Shown here one piece after another: positions 1 to 9,220 of a DNA stretch of 64,000 bases (position 1 is its first letter; every line of letters begins with the position of its first letter). Origin of the DNA: Membranihabitans marinus (lineage in GTDB: Bacteria; Bacteroidota; Bacteroidia; Chitinophagales; Saprospiraceae); assembly GCF_021729155.1 (NCBI RefSeq), contig NZ_JAJQYA010000009.1, positions 96,620 to 160,619 of the forward strand, written 5' to 3'. The position numbers and the translations under genes were made by a program. The notes below the pieces were generated by a model. That model did no database searches and had not been told where the DNA came from. It saw only the letters and a program-made list of their open reading frames with translations.

Positions 1-330
1 ATGTCACTTTATCGCAATTAATCTCATTGCAACATAGATTGTTACCGAATTATTGGATAAAGACCAAAATGTAATAAAGGCCATGAATACTGAGCTATGG
101 AAAATCATTGAAGAAAATTTTCGTTTCCTCCAACTATACCTAGAACAAACCCTAGTTTGAAATATTATTGATGGTAAATTGATGTATGGAATAAAAGATC
201 ATAGAAGAACAATTGAACATTTACTTCTTGAAAAAGAATAGAAGATTGACAGATGTTGGATAAATTTGAAAATGAAACATTAAATAACATATCATCGTCC
301 TTTTGTATTTTTCAGTCGATCCAAGTGTTG
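1..330. other. Gene-poor stretch with possible decayed ORF fragments
   Basis: No convincing gene is seen. Two very short + strand reading frames (83-160, 25 codons; 182-241, 19 codons) lie in series and have a coding-like look rich in Glu, Leu and Lys, interrupted by stops. They could be remains of a decayed gene, but nothing in them is recognisable. The stretch leads directly into the duplicated repeat that follows. Confidence 0.3.
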
Positions 331-624
331 TGGATGGAGGAAAAATCCAAATGGTCTTTTTGACCTCATATAATTATACACTTAAGGGATAAGTCCATTT
401 CACCTTTTCCCAATCAGTCAATGTATAGACATTATCGAGGTTGTGAATGGAGGAGACTTTGAGTGATGTTCCATATTTCTTTCCAATTATTCAGGCTTTT
501 CTACTCTACCCCACTTTTTCGTTTCCATACCACTGACTAGCACTGAATAATACGGTATCCCTAAAGTGACTAATTATATATTACCAACTCCCTCTCAGCC
601 TATTTCTAGCCATATCCACAATAG
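331..624. repeat. Direct repeat copy 1 (294 bp) with MITE-like inverted ends
   Basis: This segment recurs at 677-970, offset by exactly 346 bp, with only scattered substitutions and no net length change. Inside it an imperfect inverted repeat of about 24 bp (368-391 against 556-579) encloses about 165 bp with no ORF. The ends share the core cttaaggga and its complement. The shape (short, non-coding, inverted ends, AT-rich flanks) resembles a MITE. The right end of this copy has one extra mismatch (ccctaaag against cccttaag in copy 2). No transposase is present in the window. Confidence 0.7.
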
Positions 625-676
625 CTACTCTGGCAAAGTAAAACTTTAAACTATGGCTTTATTATCTCTAAATACA

Positions 677-970
677 TGGATGGAGGAAAAATCCAGATGG
701 TCTTTTTGACCTCATATAATTATACACTTAAGGGATAAGTCCATTTCACCTATTCCAAATCAGTCAATGTATAGACATTATCGAGGTTGTGTATGGAGGA
801 GACTCTGAGTGATGATCCATATTTCTTTCCAATTATTTAGGCTTTTCTACTCTACCCCACTTTTTCGTTTCCATACCACTGACTAGGACTGAATAATACG
901 GTATCCCTTAAGTGACTAATTATATATTACCAACTCCCTCTCAGCCTATTTCTAGCCTTATCCACAACAG
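677..970. repeat. Direct repeat copy 2 (294 bp) with MITE-like inverted ends
   Basis: Second copy of the 331-624 segment, separated from it by a 52-bp spacer. The inverted ends are 714-737 and 902-925, better matched than in copy 1: both carry cacttaagggata or its exact complement, preceded by atataatta-like sequence. The homology runs about 37-45 bp beyond the inverted ends on both sides. The event that made two copies was therefore a tandem duplication of a larger segment, not two independent insertions of the element alone. Confidence 0.7.
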
Positions 971-1224
971 CCATAAAAAGATCCTTAACCTATACAAAGG
1001 CTCATCCGTATCTCAATTCGATTCTCTTTTCTCCCTTAAAATCTACTGAAAGAAAAAATCGCTAGATATGAGCCAGATAGAGTAATCACTTATTGAATAA
1101 ACAAAACTGAATATCATTTAAAGGAAAAAACTAAATTGTGTACTATCAATCATACCCCTTAGCAAAGGATATAGGGGAAACAACTTCACTGTGTAAGGAC
1201 TAAAACCACAATGAGCATTGAAAA

Positions 1225-2109
1225 CTATGCGGGAACTTTAAAAAAATCGGCCAATTCTGAAATATGACCTAAAACATGATGTTGCTTTAACTGGCTGCGA
1301 CAATGTCCTTCAACTTGACATCCTGTAACCACCAACTTAGAATCTGGAAAAATCGTACTCAATTGATTTAAATAACTTTGGGTAGACATGGTTTTAAACT
1401 CTGTGTGAATCATGGTTAATATACAACATGGTTTCACCTTTTGTGACACCGCAGCCAAATCATCAAAACTCAAATTCAATCCTATATTTAACGTTTGAAA
1501 ACAATTGAACTTACACACATACTCCATATACGCTAGGTATAATTCTTGAAATTCACCAGAAGGCAAAAAGATCAAGACCTTCCCCCTCTTATCACATGCG
1601 GGAACATCCATTCCTTCGATGGCAGTAATCAATTTCTTTCGCACAATTTGAGTGACAAAATTTTCATGAGCCTGATTCAATGTACCACACATATACAACA
1701 AAGCCGAATTTTCAATAAATGGAAATATATAATCAGAAACCGCCTTCATCAATCCGTGTTTCTTCCCATAATTATCTAATAGGGTCGTAAACTTTTGCTC
1801 ATCAAAATCGAGAACAGCAGCGGTTAAACAATCCTGACGCAATTCTATATTTTGATCATTTTCCCCCAATTTAGTCAATTTACGGGCACGTTCACATGTA
1901 GACATAGTGGCTATCTGGCTGATCTTGTTACCATTATTATAAAGCAAGACCACATCTAATAATTTCTTTAAATCATCTTCGGTGTAATACCGAATATTAG
2001 AAGGTGTTCGCTTGGGAGTAATCAGGGCATACCTTTTTTCCCACATTCTAATGGTGTGGGCTTTTATGCCAGTAATGGTTTCTAAATCACTTATTGAATA
2101 ATTAATCAC
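1225..2109 (-). CDS. MerR-family regulator with a degenerate cobalamin-binding-like domain
   Basis: 294 aa. Residues about 1-75 form a MerR winged helix-turn-helix: it opens YSISDLETITGIKAHTIRMW and is followed by an EKRY...PKRTPSNIRYY wing typical of the CarH/LitR-type branch. The remainder resembles the B12-binding cap and Rossmann domain of that branch. The cap has YMCGTLNQAHENF where the family usually has W...EH. The loop after the first Rossmann strand reads LPSGEFQELYL where the B12 ligand motif (D/E)xHxxG would be, so the ligand His is Gln. Cobalamin or light sensing is therefore doubtful and the domain may have another ligand or only dimerise. It is divergent from bshA, with 258 bp between the two starts. 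Family call firm; target genes unknown. Confidence 0.85.
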   Translation of the reverse strand: MINYSISDLETITGIKAHTIRMWEKRYALITPKRTPSNIRYYTEDDLKKLLDVVLLYNNGNKISQIATMSTCERARKLTKLGENDQNIELRQDCLTAAVLDFDEQKFTTLLDNYGKKHGLMKAVSDYIFPFIENSALLYMCGTLNQAHENFVTQIVRKKLITAIEGMDVPACDKRGKVLIFLPSGEFQELYLAYMEYVCKFNCFQTLNIGLNLSFDDLAAVSQKVKPCCILTMIHTEFKTMSTQSYLNQLSTIFPDSKLVVTGCQVEGHCRSQLKQHHVLGHISELADFFKVPA

Positions 2110-2367
2110 AGGTCAATATATTTTTAATGCTTTTACAAGCCAATAACAATAGCCTCATTACTCAGATAACTATCCAAGATATTTTAATGTACTCTTTCTA
2201 AAAAGACTATGATGTAAACCCCAAAGTTATATTTTTGTTTATTTTTTAGATCACAATCCGTTGATTTTATCTAGGTTAATACGGAATTACTGCACAATCT
2301 CGTTCAGAATCAAAACAATCTAGAAAGGCGATTGGTTACTATAATTGAAAATGATTATCTTACAATT

Positions 2368-3507
2368 ATGAAAATAGGAATTGTATGTTACCCCACCTAT
2401 GGTGGAAGCGGAGTTGTAGCTACTGAAATAGGGATGGGCTTGGCCGAACTAGGTCACCAAATCCACTTTATATCTTACAAACGACCAGCTCGATTGATAT
2501 CCTTTCACGAGAATATATATCACCACGAAGTGACTCCAGTAGATTACCCTCTATTCGAATACACTCCCTATGAAAGTGCTTTAACGAGTAAAATAGTAGA
2601 CGTGGTAAAATATTCCAATTTGGATATTTTACATGTTCACTACGCCATTCCCCACGCCATAGTAGCTTACTTGGCCAAATCAATTTTGCAATCGGAAGGG
2701 ATCAATATCCCCATTATTACCACCTTACACGGTTCCGATATAACTTTGGTCGGCAAGGATAAAACATTTTCTCCCGTTGTTACTTTTAGTATCAATCAAA
2801 GTGATGGGGTCACTGCAGTATCAGAACACCTGAGAAATGAAACCCTAAACAATTTCGATATTACCAAAGAAATTAAAGTCATCTATAATTTTATAGATTT
2901 TAAGCGATTTCACTGGACCAATAAAAATCACTTTAAGAAAATGTTTGCCCCTGAAAATGAAAAAATCATGGTGCATATATCCAATTTCAGAAAAGTGAAA
3001 CGGGCTAGTGACGTAGTCAAAGTGTTTAAAGAAGTACACGACCGTCTACCTTCCAAACTATTAATGATTGGAGATGGCCCCGAACGTCCCAACATAGAAC
3101 GCATGTGCCGTGAAGTAGGTCTATGTCATGAAATTAGATTCTTAGGTAAGCAAGATGCCATTTCTGAAATCCTAGCCATTTCCGATGTATTTGTACTTCC
3201 CTCGGCCAACGAAAGTTTTGGACTGGCGGCTCTTGAGGCCATGGCCTGTAAAGTACCGGTTATTTCAACGAATATAGGTGGAATTCCCGAAGTGAATATC
3301 GAGGGAGTTACTGGATTTTTAAGTGATGTCGGCGATATAGAAGACATGGCTAGAAACACCTTGAAAATATTGGAAAATCCAGAATTACACGAATCCTTTA
3401 GAAACAATGCCTATTTAAGAGCCAAACAATTTGATCTTAAAAAAGTACTTCCGATCTACGAAAACTATTACTTAGAAATTATCGAAAATTATAAAATCTC
3501 GATTTAA
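2368..3507 (+). CDS. bshA: N-acetyl-alpha-D-glucosaminyl L-malate synthase BshA
   Basis: GT4-family glycosyltransferase that joins GlcNAc from UDP-GlcNAc to L-malate, the first step of bacillithiol synthesis; cytoplasmic. The N-terminus MKIGIVCYPTYGGSGVVATE is the BshA signature. It is followed by HVHYAIPHA and TLHGSDITLVGKD in the acceptor domain. The C-terminal donor-binding domain has VSNFRKVKR-like, MIGDGPER and PSANESFGLAALEAMACKVP segments, the last with the E(x7)E motif of GT4 enzymes. I place the start at 2368 (379 aa, close to the 377 aa of Bacillus BshA). An in-frame ATG at 2332 would add 12 residues that do not fit the family. The gene stands alone; bshB and bshC are not in the window. 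Confidence 0.93.
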   Translation: MKIGIVCYPTYGGSGVVATEIGMGLAELGHQIHFISYKRPARLISFHENIYHHEVTPVDYPLFEYTPYESALTSKIVDVVKYSNLDILHVHYAIPHAIVAYLAKSILQSEGINIPIITTLHGSDITLVGKDKTFSPVVTFSINQSDGVTAVSEHLRNETLNNFDITKEIKVIYNFIDFKRFHWTNKNHFKKMFAPENEKIMVHISNFRKVKRASDVVKVFKEVHDRLPSKLLMIGDGPERPNIERMCREVGLCHEIRFLGKQDAISEILAISDVFVLPSANESFGLAALEAMACKVPVISTNIGGIPEVNIEGVTGFLSDVGDIEDMARNTLKILENPELHESFRNNAYLRAKQFDLKKVLPIYENYYLEIIENYKISI

Positions 3508-3687
3508 TACCCTATACAGTTATAATATCTAACTTCAGTACCTCTATTGAGCAAGACTAGATCCTCAATATGGATGACCTTCATTCAACCATGTCTTTAC
3601 GGCATAGGGTGATTCCTCTAAATATTATTATAGCTTTTTGTCACTTTGACGAATCATGATTTGTATTCTGAACAGTACCTATACCCA

Positions 3688-5982
3688 TCAATGAAGTAAA
3701 AATATTTTGCCCACTTGAGTAAATGGTGATAAGGATTCATCCGAAGTAGCAAATACCAAATAAATCCCGCCTTTTACCTGTTGTCCATCTCTATCCAAAC
3801 CATCCCATGCCAGTTGTCCTCCTACTGCCCGTCTCTCGTAGATCAATCGCCCATCTAATGATGTTATTCGCACCAAAGCATTATTGCTCAATTCCTTAAT
3901 ACCTATTTGACCGCCGAAGGTTGGGGGAACGGGATTGGGATAAACCACGGCTTTTTTTCTATCTACAAATTTAGTTTTGGTAGCTTCTGCCCGATAGGAC
4001 AATAAGCCCCCTTCTGTCGATATATATACTTCTCCACTTTCTTCATCAATGGCTATATCATTGACAATATTGGAGGGTAATGGAGAATTCGATGTCGTAA
4101 AATGATGATCTATGTTATCGGTATTGCTATTGATTACGTATACCCCATTCTCAGTACCAAACCACTTCCGATTACCCGGATCGATAGCGATGGCTCTTAT
4201 GTTTTCATCGCCCAATAAAATACCGGGAACATCGTCAATTTCAATGATGGGCTTTCGTCCTGCACAAATAGACTCCAGTGCTACACTTCCACAATCAAAC
4301 CGCACCGGCCCACTTTGAGTTCCCACCCATACTACACCGTCCAAATCTACTGTAAGTTCGTTAATCTGAGCATTGTCAAACAAAGTAGCGTCACTACTAT
4401 TGGGCAATATCAATCTATATTTGTCATCTGCATCGGTATTCCAATCTCCTAAATCGACAATCACTATTCCCAAATTTCGTACATCCATCCAGACAAAACC
4501 CTGACCGTCGACCACCAATCCTTCAATATTGGTCTCTACAGGAGAGGGAAAACTATGCCAATTTCCGTCCGATGTATAGACAACTATGGGGCGTGGTGCA
4601 TAGTGATTGGCCATCCAAATATTTTTGGAGTCATCGATAAAGATATCGGAAACCCGAGTTCGCCCAGGATGAAAAACAGAATTTTGCAAACTAGAATTTT
4701 CTTCGTCAAATACCTTTATTTCACCATCCTTATAAACCACAACTCCGTCCCAGAAACTGCCAAAATACACCTCTTCTGTTTCCCCATCTACAGCTACACA
4801 AATAATATCTCTCATATCTCTTTCTTCCAGTTCGGCCACAGTATTTCTTCCATACAATTGCCATTCTCCAGATTCGTTGGTAAAAAATCCATCCTCTCTA
4901 AAAAGATTGTTATATATCTGATTGACCCCGCCTGTAGCACCGTACAACGAACCATTGAAAACACTCATTTCCGATAAAAAAAGAGAAGGCAATCCGTCGA
5001 TAGATTGAAAATGACAGTCGCCGTCTTTGTATTGGCCTATTCCTTCGTCTACGACATAATAAAAACCCCCTTCTCCTTGAAAAATTATATCTTCCAATCC
5101 AGATAAACAGGGATTAAAAGTTTGCACCAATTGATTTCCATCCCACTCCAACACATTATCAAAATCATTAATCAGCAACAGACTGTTGACTTCGGGAACT
5201 AGTTTTTTAATCGGTCGAATCACTGGTATTCCAGAACCGATCAACACGGCCTGATTTTCATCCCATTTCATCACCACACCATCGGAAAGTGTATATATTT
5301 GGTTTTTCCACACCACCATTTCATCAATAGGATTTACCAATCCCAAAGGATAAACCGTCCAATTGGCGATATCTGCAAAATTTTGATCTAAAATCAATGA
5401 ATATTGGTATAAATCATCGGCCGATACAGCAACCAAAGATCCGTTATCCCCATTGACTTCTAAATCCAATATTGACGATTGACTAAATAAGGTAGAACCA
5501 AATTCATGTGCCAGCAAATCAATTTGAACCACCCCAAAACTGGTGGCTAAAAAAGCAAAATTCCCACTGGAAACGATATCATTGATTCTTTTGGATTCGA
5601 TAATATTGGCATTATTCTTTATCCCATTTAGGTTGACTACTCTGTCTTCAGTAACAATATCAATATTACCATTTTCGTATCCTATAATCAATGTTTTTAT
5701 GTCATCTACATAAGTTGAGGTAGAAATACCTATATCAGAAAGACCATTTACCTTGTTCAATGTTTGCTCTTCCCCATCCTCTGGATAATATAGTGTAACT
5801 TGATAAGGATTGGTGGCGATAATGGAATTCTCCCCTTTACTTATTTCAAAATATCCTTTGGCTGGAAAATAACTTTTCCAATCTCCCAATCCATAAAATG
5901 AATTTTCCTGTCCATACAACTTGAATGAACAGGAAAATCCCAATACTATTAGCAATAATAAGTACCTTGTATATCTAATCAT
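3688..5982 (-). CDS. porZ: Type IX secretion system protein PorZ-like beta-propeller
   Basis: 764 aa, close to the length of Porphyromonas PorZ. A signal peptide (residues 1-24, ending KLYGQ) is followed by the typical PorZ start GDWKSYFPAKGYFEIS and then by repeated propeller blades similar to two-component-regulator propellers (for example GENGIDIV-like, WMANHYAPRPIVVY, IDEESGEVYISTEGG). The last 75 residues have the T9SS carboxy-terminal form: YPNPVPPTFGG, then a Gly-rich strand and KGGIYLVF. PorZ acts at the outer surface in attaching T9SS cargo to anionic lipopolysaccharide. It overlaps the upstream DUF937 gene by ATGA (4 bp), so the two are co-transcribed. A second T9SS-linked protein is the S8 peptidase at 7366. 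Confidence 0.85.
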   Translation of the reverse strand: MIRYTRYLLLLIVLGFSCSFKLYGQENSFYGLGDWKSYFPAKGYFEISKGENSIIATNPYQVTLYYPEDGEEQTLNKVNGLSDIGISTSTYVDDIKTLIIGYENGNIDIVTEDRVVNLNGIKNNANIIESKRINDIVSSGNFAFLATSFGVVQIDLLAHEFGSTLFSQSSILDLEVNGDNGSLVAVSADDLYQYSLILDQNFADIANWTVYPLGLVNPIDEMVVWKNQIYTLSDGVVMKWDENQAVLIGSGIPVIRPIKKLVPEVNSLLLINDFDNVLEWDGNQLVQTFNPCLSGLEDIIFQGEGGFYYVVDEGIGQYKDGDCHFQSIDGLPSLFLSEMSVFNGSLYGATGGVNQIYNNLFREDGFFTNESGEWQLYGRNTVAELEERDMRDIICVAVDGETEEVYFGSFWDGVVVYKDGEIKVFDEENSSLQNSVFHPGRTRVSDIFIDDSKNIWMANHYAPRPIVVYTSDGNWHSFPSPVETNIEGLVVDGQGFVWMDVRNLGIVIVDLGDWNTDADDKYRLILPNSSDATLFDNAQINELTVDLDGVVWVGTQSGPVRFDCGSVALESICAGRKPIIEIDDVPGILLGDENIRAIAIDPGNRKWFGTENGVYVINSNTDNIDHHFTTSNSPLPSNIVNDIAIDEESGEVYISTEGGLLSYRAEATKTKFVDRKKAVVYPNPVPPTFGGQIGIKELSNNALVRITSLDGRLIYERRAVGGQLAWDGLDRDGQQVKGGIYLVFATSDESLSPFTQVGKIFLLH

Positions 5983-6596
5983 TTACGAAATAAATTTCCA
6001 AATATTTTCATTCCCATACCAGCAACGTCATCGGCGATGCTACCGTCACCATCTTGATCCAAGATAGAATTTAAAAAACTTGTTTGCTGTGAATTGTTGG
6101 AATTCATTGAACCCATTACCATATCCAAGATGGAACCCAATCCACTACTTCCTTGACTAGAATTTTTAGCTTTCCCTAGGGCTCCTAAAATAAAGGGCGC
6201 CAATTTAATAGCCATAGACTGCAACTGATTTTGTTGTACTCCAGTAGATTTGGACAATGAATCGAATATCTGACTTTGTTTACCACCAAAGATATGACCT
6301 AAAATCCCTGCCCCATTCAATGTTCTGCTATTGGTATTGGAACTACCTCCGCCCAATAAATTGCCAAGTACGTCATCAAAAATAGAACCGTCATGATCCT
6401 TCTCTATAGCGTTATTTAACGACATCATACCTTCAGGTGTGGAAGCATTCTTTCCGATAGCAGCTACCATAGTTTTCATTAAACTGTCCATGGCCGATTC
6501 CGTCTTTGCTTTGTCTTGTATGCCAATTTGTTGACCTAATTCTGCAACTGCTGGTTCTGAGAGGTTTTCAGTAAGTATATCCAAGATGTTTTTCAT
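5979..6596 (-). CDS. DUF937-family protein
   Basis: 205 aa from the start at 6596, which gives MKNILDILTENLSEPAVAEL. A longer frame reaching 6746 adds 50 residues unlike the family. The protein is Gly/Ser/Asn rich with the DUF937 pattern: an N-terminal helix pair, the repeated acidic phrase DHDGSIFDDV...LLGGG and DQDGDGSIADDVAG near the C-terminus, and repeated GILGHIFGG or GLGSILDMVMG helices. Members are small soluble proteins of unknown function. The DxDxDG-like phrases resemble Ca-binding loops but this is only a resemblance. Translationally coupled to porZ through an ATGA overlap. Confidence 0.8.
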   Translation of the reverse strand: MKNILDILTENLSEPAVAELGQQIGIQDKAKTESAMDSLMKTMVAAIGKNASTPEGMMSLNNAIEKDHDGSIFDDVLGNLLGGGSSNTNSRTLNGAGILGHIFGGKQSQIFDSLSKSTGVQQNQLQSMAIKLAPFILGALGKAKNSSQGSSGLGSILDMVMGSMNSNNSQQTSFLNSILDQDGDGSIADDVAGMGMKIFGNLFRK

Positions 6597-6857
6597 AATA
6601 AAATTAAATTTAAAAATTAATGATAAAAAATTTACCTTTTTACCATTCACCGCAGTCACAGCTGACCCACAGGATGGCTTAATATATTGTATTAACCAAA
6701 ATAAAATATTGCTAAGCTTATATATTACAATGGCAGTATTTCGCACACATCAAAAGACAACTATAAACAGAAAGCTTTTACAACACTCAATAGTTCCATC
6801 CGTTAATGTATAAATAAATTTCAATAAATTTATGAAAAATACAAAAACCAAAGCTTC

Positions 6858-7343
6858 ATGAATATAAACACCAACCTTGCTGGCAAATCCTCTACTCAGA
6901 TAAGCGCAAAAACCTGGTATTTATTATGTCTTCTATTGTTTATGACGGGGCTAATGCAAAAAGGTTACAGCCAAGCTAAAGGCTGGGATCAATTGTCCGA
7001 TATAAAAATAGAAAAAAAATACAACGAATTCTTAGGTTTTGAAATGGATATTCCAATTTTTTCTCCTGCAGTGCAAAAATTAGAGGGTAGCACCATTACC
7101 CTGGAAGGATTTATCATCCCCACCGCGGGCTACAAAAGCCATTCCGAATTTATATTTTCTGCATTGCCTTATAATCTTTGTTATTTTTGTGGGGGAGCAG
7201 GGCCAGAAACCGTCATGGAAGTGAAAGCCTCAAAACCCATTGAATACACGGCTGAAAAAATTGTTCTTCGTGGAAAGCTCCACCTAAACGCTGACGACCC
7301 CAATAGATTGATGTTTATATTGACTGAGGCAATACAGCCTTGA
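6858..7343 (+). CDS. Small secreted protein, DUF3299-like
   Basis: 161 aa. A long N-terminal stretch ends in a hydrophobic signal (TWYLLCLLLFMTGLMQKGYSQ) and probable cleavage after YSQ. The mature part has the pattern of the Bacteroidota DUF3299-like family: LEGSTITLEGFIIPTAGY, a CYFCGGAGPETVMEV motif and a final strand in which IVLRGKLHLNADDPN leads to FILTEA. The two Cys in CYFC are suited to a disulfide or metal but nothing proves this. It lies 22 bp ahead of the S8 peptidase gene, so the pair may form an operon. Function unknown. Confidence 0.65.
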   Translation: MNINTNLAGKSSTQISAKTWYLLCLLLFMTGLMQKGYSQAKGWDQLSDIKIEKKYNEFLGFEMDIPIFSPAVQKLEGSTITLEGFIIPTAGYKSHSEFIFSALPYNLCYFCGGAGPETVMEVKASKPIEYTAEKIVLRGKLHLNADDPNRLMFILTEAIQP

Positions 7344-7365
7344 TTTTGTTACCAAAAGAAACATT

Positions 7366-9114
7366 ATGAATGGGTTAACCACAAGAAACCTCCTACTTTC
7401 AACTATCCTAGCTATATTTTTTTCAAATGTCTATAGTCAATCTAAGATAGACAGTCTTGTTATAGAGCGTTTTCAATTGGAAGATAGTGTCGAGTGTTTT
7501 CTAATTTTCAATTCACAAGTAGAGGCCATTGAAATCGATGACAATTTGAAAAAAGAACAGAAGGCTGAGATAGTTTACAATCACCTCTCCTCTATATCTC
7601 AGACTACTCAATCATCTATTATCGACAGTTTAATCCAATGGAATATTCCATTCAAAAGTTTCTATATCGTCAATGCGATCAAGGTAAAAATCGATAGTCA
7701 TCATCTGGAATCATTGACAAGAGATAGCGCAATAAGTACTGTTGTTCCGGATTTCACTGTAGCTGTTTCCCAAATCACCGAACCTACATTTAATGTAAGG
7801 TCAAGTGAAAAATATCTCAATTGGGCCATAGAAAAAATTGGAGCAGACCAGGTTTGGAAACAAGGATATACCGGGAGAAATGTAGTTATCGGCGGTCAAG
7901 ATACTGGGTACGAATGGGATCATTACCTTCTCAAGAACAAATACAGAGGTTGGATATCCAATGACAGCGCTGACCACAACTATCACTGGTACGATGCCAT
8001 CGCAGGTCCCAATCCCATTCACCGTGATTCGGCCAACATTCCGGAAAACACACCATGCGGCTTTGGAAATTTGTCCCCATGTGATGACAACGGGCACGGA
8101 AATCATACCATGGGCATAGCATTAGGGTCGGGCAATGGAGACAGCTCCGGTATAGCACCAGGAGCACAGTGGATTGGGGTAAGAGTGATGGATCGCGGCT
8201 ATGGTCAATTATCCACCTATCTATCTGGCCTACAGTGGTTTTTGGCACCTACCGACATCTACGGAAACCATCCGCGTCCAGAATTGGCTCCCGATGTGAT
8301 AATCAATAGCTGGTCCTGTCCCCTAGTGGAAGGTTGTAGAGCGAATAATTTCTATTTATTGGACTCTGCCATCAATCGATTGACAGAATCAGGGGTTTTT
8401 GTTGTAGTATCTGCGGGCAATGAAGGTAGAAATGGTTGCGAATCTCTAACCACTTATCCAGCGATATTTGAAAACAGTTTTACCGTAGGTGCATCTACCG
8501 AATCAGACAGTATTGCCGACTTTAGCAATCGCAGTCCCAACATAGAAAACGGAGTCAAACCAGAAGTTGTAGCTCCAGGAGTAGGCATCCAATCGGCCTT
8601 CTTAAATGGACAATTGAAAACACTGTCTGGGACCAGTATGTCTGGACCAGTGGTCGCTGGTGTTGTCGCACTAATTATTGAAGCCAATCCAAGTTTGGCA
8701 GGGAAGGTCGATAAAATTCGTAAAATTCTTATCGAATCAACCTACGAAATAGAAGACAATCCTTGCGGACCGATGGCCTCTCCCAACTCGGTCTATGGTT
8801 ATGGTAGAATAGATGCATTCAAGGCTGTTCAATTAGCCCAAGAAGTAACCACTCATGAAACAATTTTTACAAAAAACCCTATTGTCAAAATATATCCCAA
8901 CCCCATACATTCGGGTTTTAATATAGATTTTGGGTTGATAAATAGTGAAATTAAATTAGATATCATAAATATAAATGGAAGTATTGTATTTAGTAAAAAG
9001 CTTACAAATACCAAAAACCACTACATTAACATAGAGTTTTTAAAAAACGGTATGTATTTTGTACGGTTAGTACAAGACCAAGGATGGACAATCCATAAAA
9101 TAATAAAAATTTAA
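7366..9114 (+). CDS. Secreted subtilisin-like S8 peptidase with T9SS sorting domain
   Basis: 582 aa. Signal peptide residues 1-24 (ends NVYSQ), then a propeptide-like region with the AIKVKIDSHHLESL inhibitor-type strand. The catalytic domain shows Asp179 in GGQDTGYEWDH, His244 in NGHGNHTMG, the Asn of the oxyanion hole in VSAGNEGRNG, and Ser424 in SGTSMSGPVVAG. All triad residues are present. The C-terminal 75 residues (IYPNPIHSGFNI ... KNGMYFVRLV) form a type A T9SS sorting domain. The protein is therefore exported by Sec, taken over the outer membrane by T9SS and processed there. It is followed by the GH3 fusion after 106 bp. Confidence 0.93.
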   Translation: MNGLTTRNLLLSTILAIFFSNVYSQSKIDSLVIERFQLEDSVECFLIFNSQVEAIEIDDNLKKEQKAEIVYNHLSSISQTTQSSIIDSLIQWNIPFKSFYIVNAIKVKIDSHHLESLTRDSAISTVVPDFTVAVSQITEPTFNVRSSEKYLNWAIEKIGADQVWKQGYTGRNVVIGGQDTGYEWDHYLLKNKYRGWISNDSADHNYHWYDAIAGPNPIHRDSANIPENTPCGFGNLSPCDDNGHGNHTMGIALGSGNGDSSGIAPGAQWIGVRVMDRGYGQLSTYLSGLQWFLAPTDIYGNHPRPELAPDVIINSWSCPLVEGCRANNFYLLDSAINRLTESGVFVVVSAGNEGRNGCESLTTYPAIFENSFTVGASTESDSIADFSNRSPNIENGVKPEVVAPGVGIQSAFLNGQLKTLSGTSMSGPVVAGVVALIIEANPSLAGKVDKIRKILIESTYEIEDNPCGPMASPNSVYGYGRIDAFKAVQLAQEVTTHETIFTKNPIVKIYPNPIHSGFNIDFGLINSEIKLDIININGSIVFSKKLTNTKNHYINIEFLKNGMYFVRLVQDQGWTIHKIIKI

Positions 9115-9220
9115 GAATAAATAATCGAACCCAAATTCAAGTGGTTTTGTTTTATTCTTTAAATACTATATATATTATGGATGGGTAATCTAAAGATACC
9201 GATTAGCAAAAAAAAACACT

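Noticed and set aside
1084..1100. 17-bp exact match between this site and 2085-2101 at the start of the MerR gene
   Set aside because: AT-rich, no extension of the match on either side, and a match of this length is expected by chance in a window of this size and composition.
4555..4977. 140-codon + strand ORF
   Set aside because: It lies wholly inside porZ on the other strand and has no independent support.
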